Of a stretch of DNA of 16,129 bases, positions 1-8,488 are shown piece by piece. The notes beneath the pieces were generated by a model, which was not told the DNA's origin, made no database searches, and saw nothing but the letters and a program-made list of their open reading frames with translations. The position numbers and the translations under genes are program-made. Position 1 is the first letter of the stretch. The number at the start of each line of letters is the position of its first letter. Source of the DNA: Acidobacteriota bacterium (lineage in GTDB: Bacteria; Acidobacteriota; Terriglobia; Acidiferrales; UBA7541); assembly GCA_016179005.1 (NCBI GenBank), contig JACOSF010000013.1:1-16129 (forward strand), written 5' to 3'.

Positions 1-3000
1 GACAGCACCTGCACATTAGCGATGGTGAGCACCTTGAACCCGGACGCCGCGAAACGCACTTCGTAGAAGCCGGCGGACAGATTGCGCAGAAGAAAGCGGC
101 CCGCCTCGTCGCTTTCGGCGGCATACAACGTATTGCTCGCCTGGTCTCTCGCTTGCACGTTGGTCTTCGGGATTACCGCGCCGGTGACGTCGGTGACATT
201 GCCCGTGATGGCGCCCAACGATCCGGAAAGATTGAACTGGATGTAAGACCTGGTGGAGCGGCTGAGCTCACGGCCGCTGTGTTCGGCCAGGATGCGCGAG
301 AACGACGCGGCATCGAAGTCGTCCGCGGTGCCTTCCTTGCCGTCGGGACCGCGGCTGCGCAAGAGAATCCAAGCGATTTCCTGCGTCATTGGCTCGACCT
401 TGGTGCGCTGCCCTGCGTCTGGCTTGCTCGCGTCGCGCTCGATTACCTGACGGTCCGTATAACGGGCATCGATTCGGAAGATGACGTAGTACGGATGGCC
501 CCAGGCGTCGGCCAATGAGTCGAGGTTGATTCCCGCGCGCTGCAACAGGGCACGATATTCCGGCTCGGTGGCGGGGAATTTTCCTTGCGTGCCCGCCTGC
601 GAGGCCAGTGCGTCATCGAGTTTTCTTCGCGACTCGCGGAAGTAGTCGATGCCGGCGGAGGCGACCCTGACGTCGTCGTACACGTCAAAGCGCCCGTCCG
701 GGCCGGCACTGGAGATGTTCACTTTGTACCAGTTCTGTTCCGTGACGAAATCGGCGAGGTAAGCGTGACCCCAGGGGTCGCGCAGCGCGGCGAAATCGAT
801 TCCCTGCCGCAGCAGCTCGCCCTGAAGCGTGGTGGTATCGCGGACGTAGCCGCCGGTGCGCGCGTGGTGCTCGTCGATTGCCCGGCCGATAGCCTTCGCG
901 CAGCGGAGGAAGTAGGGCCAGTCAAGCTCCGTGACGGAAAAATCGTCGCCGGTGCCGGGCTTTTTGTCTGGGCCAGCGCTGGAGAGGATCAGAGATTCCA
1001 GGTCCCGCCGGGGCTCAAAGACTTCGCGGAACGCCATGCCCCAGGGGTCGCGCAGCCGGTCGAACTGGATTCCCGCGGCGCTTAGAATGCGGCGCATTAC
1101 AGCAGCGTCCTTCGGGTATTCTTCGGTCTTGCGGAAGTGTTCCGTGAGGGCCTCGCGGAGGGGCTTGAGCTGCGGCTCGAGCAGCGAAGCGAAGACCTTC
1201 CTCTTGTCAGCTTCGAACGCCTCGGAAGCAAAGGTCCTGACACTGTAATAGCCGCGGTTCAAGATGACCTCGGCAACGAGCTCGAGCCCATCCGGAAGAG
1301 GCTGCGAGAGATCAAGCTTGTCGAGGTCGCTGCGCCGCACCCCGGCCAGGTCCTCGCTGTCGTACCCGAAACTTGTATACGGGTCATAGAAACCCCACCG
1401 CGAACCGAAATCGTGATCGGTGCGGGCGCGCTCCTCGACGGCCTTGTCGGTGACCACCACGCCCAACGCGCCGGCCACGCCCGCGCCGCCCGGCGCCTGC
1501 ACCCGGAAATCGGCGCGGACTTCTTCGCCCGGGCGGTAGGTCGCGCGCGCCATCTGCACGTTGAGCTTCAGCTCGCGGTCTCGCGGGAACAGCACCTTGT
1601 GCCAGCCGCTCACTTCGCGGGCTTTCTCTTCGTGCTCCCCTTTCGACGGGAATTGGCCCAGCGAATACGCCACGATGGCGATTTCGTCCTCGAACTTCGG
1701 ATACGGCGGGAACATAACCGTGGCGCGCCCCTTGCGCAGCCGCACGGCCTGCGATGCGACGGGATGTCCCTCGCTCAGCGCGTCCACAAAGACGGGCAGG
1801 TCGGGTTGGGCGGCCTCCAACTTCACGACGATGGGCTCGCCGGCGCGGTACAGTGCCTTGTCGGTTTCCACGCGGAGCTGATTCCGCGAATTCGACAACC
1901 AGAAGGACTCCGTGTGGTGCCCGATCCTCCCTTTTCGGTCGCGCGCTTCGAAATAGAGATCATTGTCAGCATTGGAGTCGGATTCCGGCAGCACGAACCG
2001 CGCCACTTTGGCAACGCCGTAACGGTTCGTGTGGATTGTGCGCAGCGGCTTGAGCGGCGGCGCTTTGGATTCATCACTCGTTTCTGCATCCTCGTCTTCC
2101 TGGCTGAGGACGACATCGCACTGCGCGGGCAGCCCGTCGGCATAAAACGTCGTGACGTAGAACTCCAGCGGTAAACCTTCCTGCTGGTTTTGCGGGGAGA
2201 TCACGTAGACGTGAATGGACTCCTTCGTCAGGCGCAGGGAAAGCCGCCGTTGCTCGGTGCGGCCGGTGGAGGCGTCGGTGAAATACGTGGCGTAGGAGAG
2301 GTCGTTGAAGCGGGAGTCGTCCTCGTCGGCGAGAACGTTGTGCTCAGCGAAGAGAGCCACGCGGGCGAGGAAGCGGCCGCTCGCATCGGTGTCGCCCTCG
2401 TACTTTTCGGCTTCCTCAGTCTCCCACTTCTGCTCGCGGTAGTTCCAGTGGCGCTGGGTTTCGCGCACCACGCGGACGTGCCCGCGCGGGACCGCTTTGC
2501 CGAAGAGGTAGTCGGCGCGCACCTCGATTTCGGCGTCTTGCCCGGGCAAGTAGTAAGCATGGTCAGGTTTCGCCAGGACAGTGAAAGCAGGCAGGTCGTA
2601 GCGGCTGATTTTCACCGCGGCCGAAGCGCCGTTGGTGCCGAGACGACTGCCCTTTTGGTCTGTTCCTTCGGCCTGAATGCGGTAGTCGCCGAGGCGCTGG
2701 TTATCGGGGATGGTCCAATCGCCGCTGGCGATGCCGAACTTCGAAGTGCTCAGCGTGGTGCGAAAGACGACGGTTTCTTCCGGATCGTGAATAGTGAGCC
2801 GGACCGGCTCGTCGGCCATCGCGCGATGCGCGGCGTCGAAGACGAGCGCGCGCATGTGTAGGGTCTGGCCCGGCTGGTAAAGCGGCTTGTCAGTGGAAAG
2901 AAGTACCTTAGCCAACGTGAAGACCCGGATGCTGCGCTCGGCTTCGGCGACGAATTGCCCGCGCCGCCCAGTGACTTTCAGGTCGAATTCATCGTCGCCC

Positions 3001-3665
3001 GCCGGGGCGGGCAGGCGGAGGTGGAGCACGGCATAGCCACGGGAATTGGTTTTTCCAGTGCGCTTGAGTTGCGCCGCAAGTTCTTCGCCGTCGACGTCCA
3101 CGGCGGTTTCGATCAGCACGCCGGGGACGGGTCGCCAAGTCACCGGATGCACCGCGCGCACCCGCACGAGGTACATCCCTTCGTTGGTGACATATTCCGG
3201 TGCGGCCACGTACAGCTCAAAGACGTCCGGAGTGACTTCCGCAAGAGCGAGAATGCCTTCCGCAGGAGGACGCGCGTTTTTCTCCACAGCTTCGGCGCTC
3301 ACGCGGTAACGCAGGCGATACCAGATGAGCTCGCCGCGTTCCTTCTCTTTCAAGTCAGAAAGAGCGAAAACCATCTTCACAGTGCCCAAGCCGGGCGCGA
3401 TCGTTTCCGTGCGCTCGGCGGCCCCGCGGACGACACCCCGCGGGTCCAGTAGCTCCAGTGCGATGTGCGCCGCGAGGGGCTCCGTGCCGGAATTCGCGAC
3501 GCGGAGAGAGACGTTTACTTGATTGTCAAGCAGTTGGACCTGCGTGACAGCCTCGTCCACGCGAAGGGATTCGCGCTGCGATTGCGTCGCCGCCGAAAAA
3601 TGAATCAGGAGAAAACCAAGCGCAAGGAACAGCAACAGAAGACCGCACCACCCCGGACGAGTCAT
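1..3665 (-). CDS. Alpha-2-macroglobulin family protein, N-terminal 1221 residues (runs off left edge)
   Basis: An uninterrupted minus-strand frame reads from ATG at 3665 to the window edge with no stop. The start has a strong ribosome site (GGAGGT, 3671-3676, 5 nt upstream). Residues 1-27 form a signal peptide or membrane anchor (hydrophobic LLLLFLALGFLLIHF) with no obvious lipobox. A macroglobulin (MG2-type) domain follows near residues 255-350 (TDKPLYQPGQ at 258-267), then an MG3-like domain (AKPDHAYYLPGQDAEIEV) and further beta-sandwich segments. An A2M-type domain starts near 700 (ATYRPGEEV, Y710; VVVTDKAVEE). Residues about 840-1120 hold three repeated DPWG...GPDGK.GT.DD modules, and 1150-1221 a carboxypeptidase-regulatory-like domain (GNVTDVTGAVIP, DEAGRFLLRNLSAGFYEVRF). 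Family members are surface or periplasmic protease traps or defence proteins. The thioester and C-terminal domains would lie outside the window, so thioester status is unknown. The family call is firm; substrate and exact role are not known. Confidence 0.85.
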   Translation of the reverse strand, partial: MTRPGWCGLLLLFLALGFLLIHFSAATQSQRESLRVDEAVTQVQLLDNQVNVSLRVANSGTEPLAAHIALELLDPRGVVRGAAERTETIAPGLGTVKMVFALSDLKEKERGELIWYRLRYRVSAEAVEKNARPPAEGILALAEVTPDVFELYVAAPEYVTNEGMYLVRVRAVHPVTWRPVPGVLIETAVDVDGEELAAQLKRTGKTNSRGYAVLHLRLPAPAGDDEFDLKVTGRRGQFVAEAERSIRVFTLAKVLLSTDKPLYQPGQTLHMRALVFDAAHRAMADEPVRLTIHDPEETVVFRTTLSTSKFGIASGDWTIPDNQRLGDYRIQAEGTDQKGSRLGTNGASAAVKISRYDLPAFTVLAKPDHAYYLPGQDAEIEVRADYLFGKAVPRGHVRVVRETQRHWNYREQKWETEEAEKYEGDTDASGRFLARVALFAEHNVLADEDDSRFNDLSYATYFTDASTGRTEQRRLSLRLTKESIHVYVISPQNQQEGLPLEFYVTTFYADGLPAQCDVVLSQEDEDAETSDESKAPPLKPLRTIHTNRYGVAKVARFVLPESDSNADNDLYFEARDRKGRIGHHTESFWLSNSRNQLRVETDKALYRAGEPIVVKLEAAQPDLPVFVDALSEGHPVASQAVRLRKGRATVMFPPYPKFEDEIAIVAYSLGQFPSKGEHEEKAREVSGWHKVLFPRDRELKLNVQMARATYRPGEEVRADFRVQAPGGAGVAGALGVVVTDKAVEERARTDHDFGSRWGFYDPYTSFGYDSEDLAGVRRSDLDKLDLSQPLPDGLELVAEVILNRGYYSVRTFASEAFEADKRKVFASLLEPQLKPLREALTEHFRKTEEYPKDAAVMRRILSAAGIQFDRLRDPWGMAFREVFEPRRDLESLILSSAGPDKKPGTGDDFSVTELDWPYFLRCAKAIGRAIDEHHARTGGYVRDTTTLQGELLRQGIDFAALRDPWGHAYLADFVTEQNWYKVNISSAGPDGRFDVYDDVRVASAGIDYFRESRRKLDDALASQAGTQGKFPATEPEYRALLQRAGINLDSLADAWGHPYYVIFRIDARYTDRQVIERDASKPDAGQRTKVEPMTQEIAWILLRSRGPDGKEGTADDFDAASFSRILAEHSGRELSRSTRSYIQFNLSGSLGAITGNVTDVTGAVIPKTNVQARDQASNTLYAAESDEAGRFLLRNLSAGFYEVRFAASGFKVLTIANVQVL
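306..1140 (-). repeat. Three 90-residue-spaced DPWG / GPDGK-x-GT-DD modules inside the A2M gene
   Basis: In the A2M reading frame the motif D-P/A-W-G recurs at residues 873, 963 and 1053 (codons starting at 1049, 779 and 509), a spacing of exactly 90 residues each time. Each copy is preceded by aGI.fd.LrD and followed by S.GPD. and an acidic loop (GPDKKPGTGDDF near 898-909, GPDGRFDVYDD near 988-998, GPDGKEGTADDF at 1106-1117). The third copy has about 29 extra residues between the two motifs. Copies 1 and 2 share the DNA string CCCCAGGGGTCGCGCAGC (starting at 1040 and 770). The pattern matches the C-terminal calcium-binding region of the major pseudopilin GspG (DPWGnPY ... S.GaDG..GG). That family link is from memory of the motif, not a search. 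Confidence 0.7.
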
Positions 3666-4036
3666 CCCCCACCTCCACCCGGAGAATCAGAGCCCGCATA
3701 CCACCCCTGGCTTGCGTAGATGCTCTGGCCGGCTGCGGCGCTGCCCAGGAGGGTAGCATGACAAGTGCCGAAGGCGAGCTACTCCGGCGTCTGGCAGTCT
3801 CCTGCAACTGGCCCGCCTGTCTCTGGCCGAGCGCAGATATTGGTTGTTTGCAGCATGGATTCGACGTAGTCTGGTAGGCCTCCAGCCGCTCGACGCTGGC
3901 ATCTGTATGGACGGAGGGCGCTCCCAGTCTTCCTTTTCGTCCGGCCGGCAAGGTACCACATCGCCAAGGATGCGTCGGAACGCGGCCTCATCAGGCCAGG
4001 GCGCGGCAGCCGGTACTGCTGCCAAAAAGGAGTTCG
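3666..4036. other. Divergent intergenic region between A2M and radical SAM genes
   Basis: These 371 bases lie between the two divergent start codons and should hold both promoters. I see the two ribosome sites at its ends (minus-strand GGAGGT at 3671-3676, plus-strand AAGGAG just before 4037). I see no convincing sigma-70 hexamer pair, no Pho-box array and no strong hairpin. A weak plus-strand pair, TTGTTT then TAGTCT 17 nt later near 3845-3875, is too poor to call. Short open frames crossing it on both strands show no protein-like character. Confidence 0.5.
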
Positions 4037-5068
4037 ATGAAGCACGCCGAGATTTTCCAGGCCTGGGGACGCATCCTGACCGGCCGCGCACCCTCGATGT
4101 CCATCGAAATCACCAAGGAATGCCCGCTGCGGTGTCCCGGGTGCTACGCCTACGAGGACGCGCACCTGGGCGGCGGAATCACGCTGCGCCAGCTCTCCGA
4201 CTACAAAGGGGACCAACTGGTGAAGGGCGTGCTCGACGTGGTGGACCACCACAAGCCGCTGCACATTTCGATGGTGGGTGGCGACCCACTGGTGCGCTGC
4301 CGCGAGCTGGAAGTCCTGCTGCCCCAATTGAACGAGCGCGGAATCTTCGTGCAGGTCGTGACCAGTGCGTTCCGCCCCATCCCCGCGGCGTGGGCCTCGC
4401 TCTCCCGCTTGAACGTGGTGGTTTCCATTGACGGCCTCGAGCCGGAACACAACGAGCGGCGCAAGCCCGCCACCTATGAGCGCATCCTGAAAAACATCGT
4501 GGGTCATCACGTGGTCCTCCACACGACGATCACCGGTCAAACCATGCGGAGGGCCGGCTATTGGGAAGAGTTTCTGCAGTTCTGGACGCCGCGCGCTGAG
4601 ATCAAGAAAGTGTGGATCAGCCTGTTCACGCCGCAGCGCGGGGCTGCCGAGGCTCCCGAATTCCTCACCATTGAGGAGCGCGATCGCGCCATCGCGGACC
4701 TTTTCCGCCTGCGCGAGAAATTTCCCAAGCTGGACATGGCCAAGGCGCTGATCAAGGAATTTGCCCGGCCGCCGCAATTTCCTGACCAGTGCGTCTTCGC
4801 CAAGACCACGCTCACGCTTTCCGCGGACCTGCGCACAAAAGTCGAGCCCTGCCAATTGGGTGGCGATCCAGACTGCGCGCGTTGCGGATGCGTTGCCTCC
4901 ATGGGGTTGGCTGCGGTGGGAAACCACGTGCTCGTGCCCGGGTTGACCGCGGGAATGATCTTCCACGCGTCGGCGAAAATCGGCGGAATGGTCGCGAAAC
5001 TCCGCGACGCCAGGCCGGTCGCCGTGCCTTCCTGCGAGCAGGAAGCGGAAGCGCCGCCAGCCGTTTGA
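4037..5068 (+). CDS. Radical SAM domain enzyme with C-terminal cysteine cluster
   Basis: The 343-residue protein starts at ATG 4037 behind AAGGAG about 6 nt upstream. It carries the radical SAM 4Fe-4S motif CX3CX2C at C29, C33 and C36 (ECPLRCPGCYAY). A SAM-binding GGD motif (HISMVGGDPL) and a VSIDGLEPEHNERR segment typical of the partial TIM barrel follow. The C-terminal quarter adds CVFAK, EPC and the tight group DCARCGC, suggesting at least one auxiliary iron-sulfur site, as in SPASM/Twitch-type enzymes. Such proteins make radical modifications of peptides, lipids or cofactors. No precursor peptide gene is visible beside it, so the substrate is unknown. It is divergent from the A2M gene and convergent with phoU (43-nt gap), so it is probably its own transcription unit. 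No signal peptide; presumably cytoplasmic. Confidence 0.85.
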   Translation: MKHAEIFQAWGRILTGRAPSMSIEITKECPLRCPGCYAYEDAHLGGGITLRQLSDYKGDQLVKGVLDVVDHHKPLHISMVGGDPLVRCRELEVLLPQLNERGIFVQVVTSAFRPIPAAWASLSRLNVVVSIDGLEPEHNERRKPATYERILKNIVGHHVVLHTTITGQTMRRAGYWEEFLQFWTPRAEIKKVWISLFTPQRGAAEAPEFLTIEERDRAIADLFRLREKFPKLDMAKALIKEFARPPQFPDQCVFAKTTLTLSADLRTKVEPCQLGGDPDCARCGCVASMGLAAVGNHVLVPGLTAGMIFHASAKIGGMVAKLRDARPVAVPSCEQEAEAPPAV

Positions 5069-5111
5069 AACCCCTCATTTCGATTCTAAGCAGTGCGGCA
5101 GCCTGTCACCT

Positions 5112-5771
5112 TCATTTTGCGGCGTGGTGACGGACGTCGCGCCCAGCCACAATGTAAATCACGTCTTCGGCGATATTGGTGGCGTGGTCGGCGATGCGCT
5201 CAAGGTTCTTGGCCACCAGGATGAGTTCAAAGGCCGGAAACACAACGGTGGAATTCTCCATCATGTAGGTGAGCAATTCTCGAAACACCTGGTCGCGCAG
5301 GTGATCCACCTGATCGTCGCGGAGCATGACGCCACGCGCCATCTCGATGTCTTTGTTCACCAGGGCGTTTAGGCTGTCGCGGACCATCTCTTCGGCGGCC
5401 CGGCTCATGCGCGGCAAATCAATGTAGGGGTTCACGCGCGGATGCCGGACCACGCGCATCGCCGATTGCGCGATGTTCACCGCCTGGTCGCCGATGCGCT
5501 CCAGGTCGGCGTTGATGCGCGAGACGGCCAGCACGAAACGCAAATCGCTAGCCATCAACTGCTGCAACGCGAGCATTTGAACCACACGGTCGTCGATCTC
5601 CATCTGCATCTGGTTGATCGCCGGCTCTTCTTCGATGACCCCCTGTGCCAGGGCCTCGTTGCTCTCCAGCAGCGCCTGCACCGACTGGTGGACGGCGCGC
5701 TCCGCCAGACTGCCCATCCACAGCAGGCGTTCCTTCATTTCTTCCAATTCCTGTTCGAAGTGGCGTTCCAT
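5112..5771 (-). CDS. phoU: Phosphate signalling/transport regulator PhoU (copy 1, pst operon)
   Basis: A 219-residue all-helical protein of two PhoU repeats. The metal-binding E-x3-D helix motifs are visible twice: ADLERIGDQAVNIAQ in the first half and KNLERIADHATNIAEDVIY near the C-terminus. ATG 5771 is chosen because AGGAG lies a few bases upstream; a TTG at 5786 would add five residues and overlap pstB. The gene starts 7 nt after the pstB stop and is the last gene of the pstSCAB operon, the usual position. PhoU proteins bind Mn/Fe clusters, contact PstB and the PhoR sensor at the inner membrane, and restrain both phosphate import and PhoB activation when phosphate is ample. No clear terminator hairpin follows; the convergent radical SAM gene ends 43 nt away. 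Confidence 0.95.
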   Translation of the reverse strand: MERHFEQELEEMKERLLWMGSLAERAVHQSVQALLESNEALAQGVIEEEPAINQMQMEIDDRVVQMLALQQLMASDLRFVLAVSRINADLERIGDQAVNIAQSAMRVVRHPRVNPYIDLPRMSRAAEEMVRDSLNALVNKDIEMARGVMLRDDQVDHLRDQVFRELLTYMMENSTVVFPAFELILVAKNLERIADHATNIAEDVIYIVAGRDVRHHAAK

Positions 5772-5778
5772 GGTTCTC

Positions 5779-6612
5779 CTATCCAAAGCGGCCGGTGATG
5801 TAGGCCTCCGTGCGCGGATCCACCGGCGTTGTAAACAAGTGTGGCGTCGGACTGAATTCCACCAGCGCTCCGCTCAGCAGGAAGGCGGTGAAATCGCTCA
5901 CCCGCGCCGCTTGCTGCATGTTATGCGTGACGATGACGATGCTGTAGCGCTTCTTCAATTCGAACATCAGTTCCTCAATCTTTGCGGTCGAAACAGGGTC
6001 CAGCGCTGACGCCGGCTCGTCCATCAGCAGGACCTCCGGCTGCACCGCCAGCGCGCGGGCGATGCACACGCGCTGCTGTTCACCCCCGGACAGCTCGAGC
6101 GCATTCCGCTTCAAGCGGTCTTTCACCTCGTCCCACAGGGCCGCGGAGCGCAGCGCCTGCTCCACGCGGTCGTGCAAGTCACTCCGCGAACTGGCCAGCC
6201 CATTGATGCGCACCCCGAAAGCCACGTTGTCGTAAATCGATTTGGGAAACGGGTTGGGTTGCTGGAAGACCATTCCCACGCGTCGCCGCAGGTTGATCAC
6301 ATCGAAGTCCGAGGCGTAGATGTCGCGACCGTCGAGCAGCACCTTTCCTTCCACTCCCACGCCGGGAATTGTATCGTTCATGCGGTTCAGAGTCCGCAGC
6401 AACGTCGATTTACCGCAACCCGAGGGCCCGATGATTGCCGTGACCAAGTTGCGGTAGAACGGCAGCGTGACGTCCTGCACCGCCGCCCGCTCCCCGTAAC
6501 GGATGGTGAGCTTCTCCGTGTCAATCACCGTGCCAGGCGTCGCGGACGGGGCTTCGCGCACTTGAGGCTGCGTCTTGAGCAGCGGGAAGTCGCGTGCCGT
6601 CGCTAGATCCAT
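5779..6612 (-). CDS. pstB: Phosphate ABC transporter ATP-binding protein PstB
   Basis: The ATPase subunit of the high-affinity phosphate importer, 277 residues with the chosen start. All ABC motifs are intact: Walker A GPSGCGKS (62-69), Q-loop Q117 (VFQQPNPFP, the PstB-specific form), signature LSGGEQQR (174-181), Walker B LLMDEP (195-200), D-loop SALD and H-loop H229. ATG 6612 is preferred because GGGAGA sits 7-8 nt upstream. A GTG at 6657 would add 15 residues and lie only 4 nt from the pstA stop, but its purine-rich GAGGGA directly abuts the codon. The N-terminal 25 residues before the ABC fold are variable. Works at the cytoplasmic face with PstA and PstC. Confidence 0.95.
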   Translation of the reverse strand: MDLATARDFPLLKTQPQVREAPSATPGTVIDTEKLTIRYGERAAVQDVTLPFYRNLVTAIIGPSGCGKSTLLRTLNRMNDTIPGVGVEGKVLLDGRDIYASDFDVINLRRRVGMVFQQPNPFPKSIYDNVAFGVRINGLASSRSDLHDRVEQALRSAALWDEVKDRLKRNALELSGGEQQRVCIARALAVQPEVLLMDEPASALDPVSTAKIEELMFELKKRYSIVIVTHNMQQAARVSDFTAFLLSGALVEFSPTPHLFTTPVDPRTEAYITGRFG

Positions 6613-6661
6613 GAAAAGTCTCCCAATCTCTGGCCCTTCGCAAGCATCCTGCGGCACTCCC

Positions 6662-7507
6662 TCATACGGAATACAGCCGCCGCGCCAGCACCACTCGCGC
6701 GATCACATTCGTCAGCAGCACCAGCATCAGCAGAACAAGCCCGGCCGCCCAGGCCTGCCGGTGCCAATCTTCGTACGGCGCGATCGCATAGGTGAAGATC
6801 ATGACAGGCAGTGAGGCAGTCGGCTCATTCCAGCCTGGGCTCCAGAAGCGGTTACTGAACGCCGTGAACAGCAGCGGCGCCGTCTCTCCCGCCACCCGTG
6901 CCAGGTCCAGGAGGATTCCGGTGACAATCCCCCGCATCGCCGCCGGAATAACCACCAGCACAATCGCGCGCCACTTGCTCGAGCCGAGCGCCAGCGCCGC
7001 GTCGCGCAGACGCTTCGGTACCGCTCGCAAGAATTCCTCCGTACTGCGCACGGCGATGGGGATCATCATGATACCCAGCGCAAATCCTCCCGCCAGGGTC
7101 GAGAAATGCTTCATCGGCAGGACGAACAGGCCATAGGCAAAGATCCCGATCACGATGGACGGAACGCCGTTGAGCAGGTCTGTGGCATAGCGCACCAGGA
7201 AGGAAGATGTCTTCCCGCCAAACTCCGCCAGGTAGACGCCGCCGAGAAATCCGATGGGCAGCCCAATCAGCGAGGCCAAGGCCAGCAGTTTGAAGCTTCC
7301 CACAATCGCGTTGGCCATTCCGCCGCCCGATTCGCCCACCGGCTTCGGTAATTGCGTGAAGAAAGCCCAGTTCAACGCGGAAGCCCCTTTCACTGCCAGG
7401 TACCCCAGAATGAAAAACAGCACGCCGGCTGTGAGCAGCGTGCACAGAGCGGTCACGCTCAGCATGAACACGTTGACGCTTTTTCGCCAAAGCATCCGCA
7501 AAGTCAT
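6662..7507 (-). CDS. pstA: Phosphate ABC transporter permease PstA
   Basis: A 281-residue inner-membrane permease. Transmembrane segment 1 spans about residues 12-37, and at least five more hydrophobic segments follow (for example 68-95, 114-131, 138-153, 180-200 and near the C-terminus). The EAA coupling loop that contacts PstB is clear at 157-179 (EEFLRAVPKRLRDAALALG). The motif DLLNGVPSIVIGIFAYG is characteristic of PstA/PstC permeases. The start overlaps the pstC stop by 4 nt (ATGA), indicating translational coupling. It forms the transmembrane channel with PstC. Confidence 0.95.
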   Translation of the reverse strand: MTLRMLWRKSVNVFMLSVTALCTLLTAGVLFFILGYLAVKGASALNWAFFTQLPKPVGESGGGMANAIVGSFKLLALASLIGLPIGFLGGVYLAEFGGKTSSFLVRYATDLLNGVPSIVIGIFAYGLFVLPMKHFSTLAGGFALGIMMIPIAVRSTEEFLRAVPKRLRDAALALGSSKWRAIVLVVIPAAMRGIVTGILLDLARVAGETAPLLFTAFSNRFWSPGWNEPTASLPVMIFTYAIAPYEDWHRQAWAAGLVLLMLVLLTNVIARVVLARRLYSV

Positions 7508-8487
7508 GCGTGCGCCGCCATTTTCCGCGTGGTCGCCAGGATCAGCAGCCGTGCTACCCCGTTGATGATGATGGTCAACACAAACAGTACCAGGCCGAGT
7601 TCAACCAGTGCGTGCACATAGAGGTCGCTCGTGGCTTCGGTAAACTCGTTGGCGATCACTGCGGCAATCGAGTAGCCCGGTGCAAACAGCGAAGAGGTGA
7701 TCTTTGGATCATTCCCGATGACCATGGTCACCGCCATGGTTTCGCCCAGCGCGCGTGCCAGCGCCAGAAAAATCGAACCCACGATGCCCTTCCGGGCGTA
7801 CGGCACCACAACCTTCATCGTCGATTCCCATCGCGTAGCCCCCAGCGCCAGCGCCGCCTGACGCTGCTGTGCCGGCACGGCCAGCAGCACCTCGCGCGAC
7901 ACCGAGATGATAAAGGGCACAATCATGATCGCCAGCACAACGCTCGCCGTCAGCAGCCCCACCCCGTACATGGGGCCCTGGAACAGCGGCAGAAATCCGA
8001 GGGTCTTGTTCAGAAACGGAAGCACGCTGGTTCGCATGATGGGCACGAGAATGAAGATGCCCAGCAAGCCGTAGATCACGCTGGGTACTGCCGCCAGCAA
8101 CTCGATCAGGAAGGTCAGGGGATCGGAGAGGCGGTGCGGCGCCAGTTCGGAAAGAAAGATGGCCGCGCCGATCCCCACCGGAATGGCGATGATCAGGGCC
8201 ACCGCCGAAGTCACTACCGTCCCGAAAATGAACGGCAACGACCCGAAATTTTCAAAGACGGGATCCCAGGTTTTCGTCCAGAGGAACTGCCAGCCGAACT
8301 TCTGCCGAGAAAGGGCCGAATTGAAGTACAGCTCGCAAACGATCAGCGCGGTGATCAAAAAGATGCTGGCCGCAAAAATCAGCGTGAGCAGATGAGCAGC
8401 TTGGTCGCCGGAGCGAAGCCGCCCGAGAAAGACGCGCGCCCGGCTGGGGCCGGGCGCGCCTTCCATCGGTCTGGAGACTGTTGCCAT
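7504..8487 (-). CDS. pstC: Phosphate ABC transporter permease PstC
   Basis: A 327-residue inner-membrane permease, the second channel subunit. About 30 residues of Arg/Gly/Pro-rich cytoplasmic N-terminus precede transmembrane segment 1 (LLTLIFAASIFLITALIV). The family motif ELLAAVPSVIYGLLGIFILVP is present, as is the EAA loop (SREVLLAVPAQQRQAALALGA). The segment between the second and third helices (FGWQFLWTKTWDPVFENFGSLPF) is the usual periplasmic loop. The ATG lies 1 nt after the pstS stop and the end overlaps pstA by 4 nt, so pstS-pstC-pstA are read as one coupled operon. Confidence 0.95.
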   Translation of the reverse strand: MATVSRPMEGAPGPSRARVFLGRLRSGDQAAHLLTLIFAASIFLITALIVCELYFNSALSRQKFGWQFLWTKTWDPVFENFGSLPFIFGTVVTSAVALIIAIPVGIGAAIFLSELAPHRLSDPLTFLIELLAAVPSVIYGLLGIFILVPIMRTSVLPFLNKTLGFLPLFQGPMYGVGLLTASVVLAIMIVPFIISVSREVLLAVPAQQRQAALALGATRWESTMKVVVPYARKGIVGSIFLALARALGETMAVTMVIGNDPKITSSLFAPGYSIAAVIANEFTEATSDLYVHALVELGLVLFVLTIIINGVARLLILATTRKMAAHA

Positions 8488-8488
8488 C

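Noticed and set aside
1137..2174. 345-residue plus-strand open frame, and others along 153-3719
   Set aside because: They lie antisense to the continuous A2M frame, whose translation shows family motifs; the plus-strand products are composition artefacts.
3757..3763. Single TTGTCAT Pho half-site near the A2M/radical SAM gap
   Set aside because: No second heptamer at the 11-nt period on either side, so it is probably chance.
3779..4966. 395-residue minus-strand open frame opposite the radical SAM gene
   Set aside because: It is the antisense shadow of a clearly recognisable radical SAM enzyme in GC-rich DNA; the translation is His/Gly/Arg-rich with no domain pattern.
5105..5131. Inverted repeat GTCACC ... 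GGTGAC at the end of phoU copy 1
   Set aside because: Six pairs with a 15-nt loop overlapping coding sequence; not a convincing terminator.
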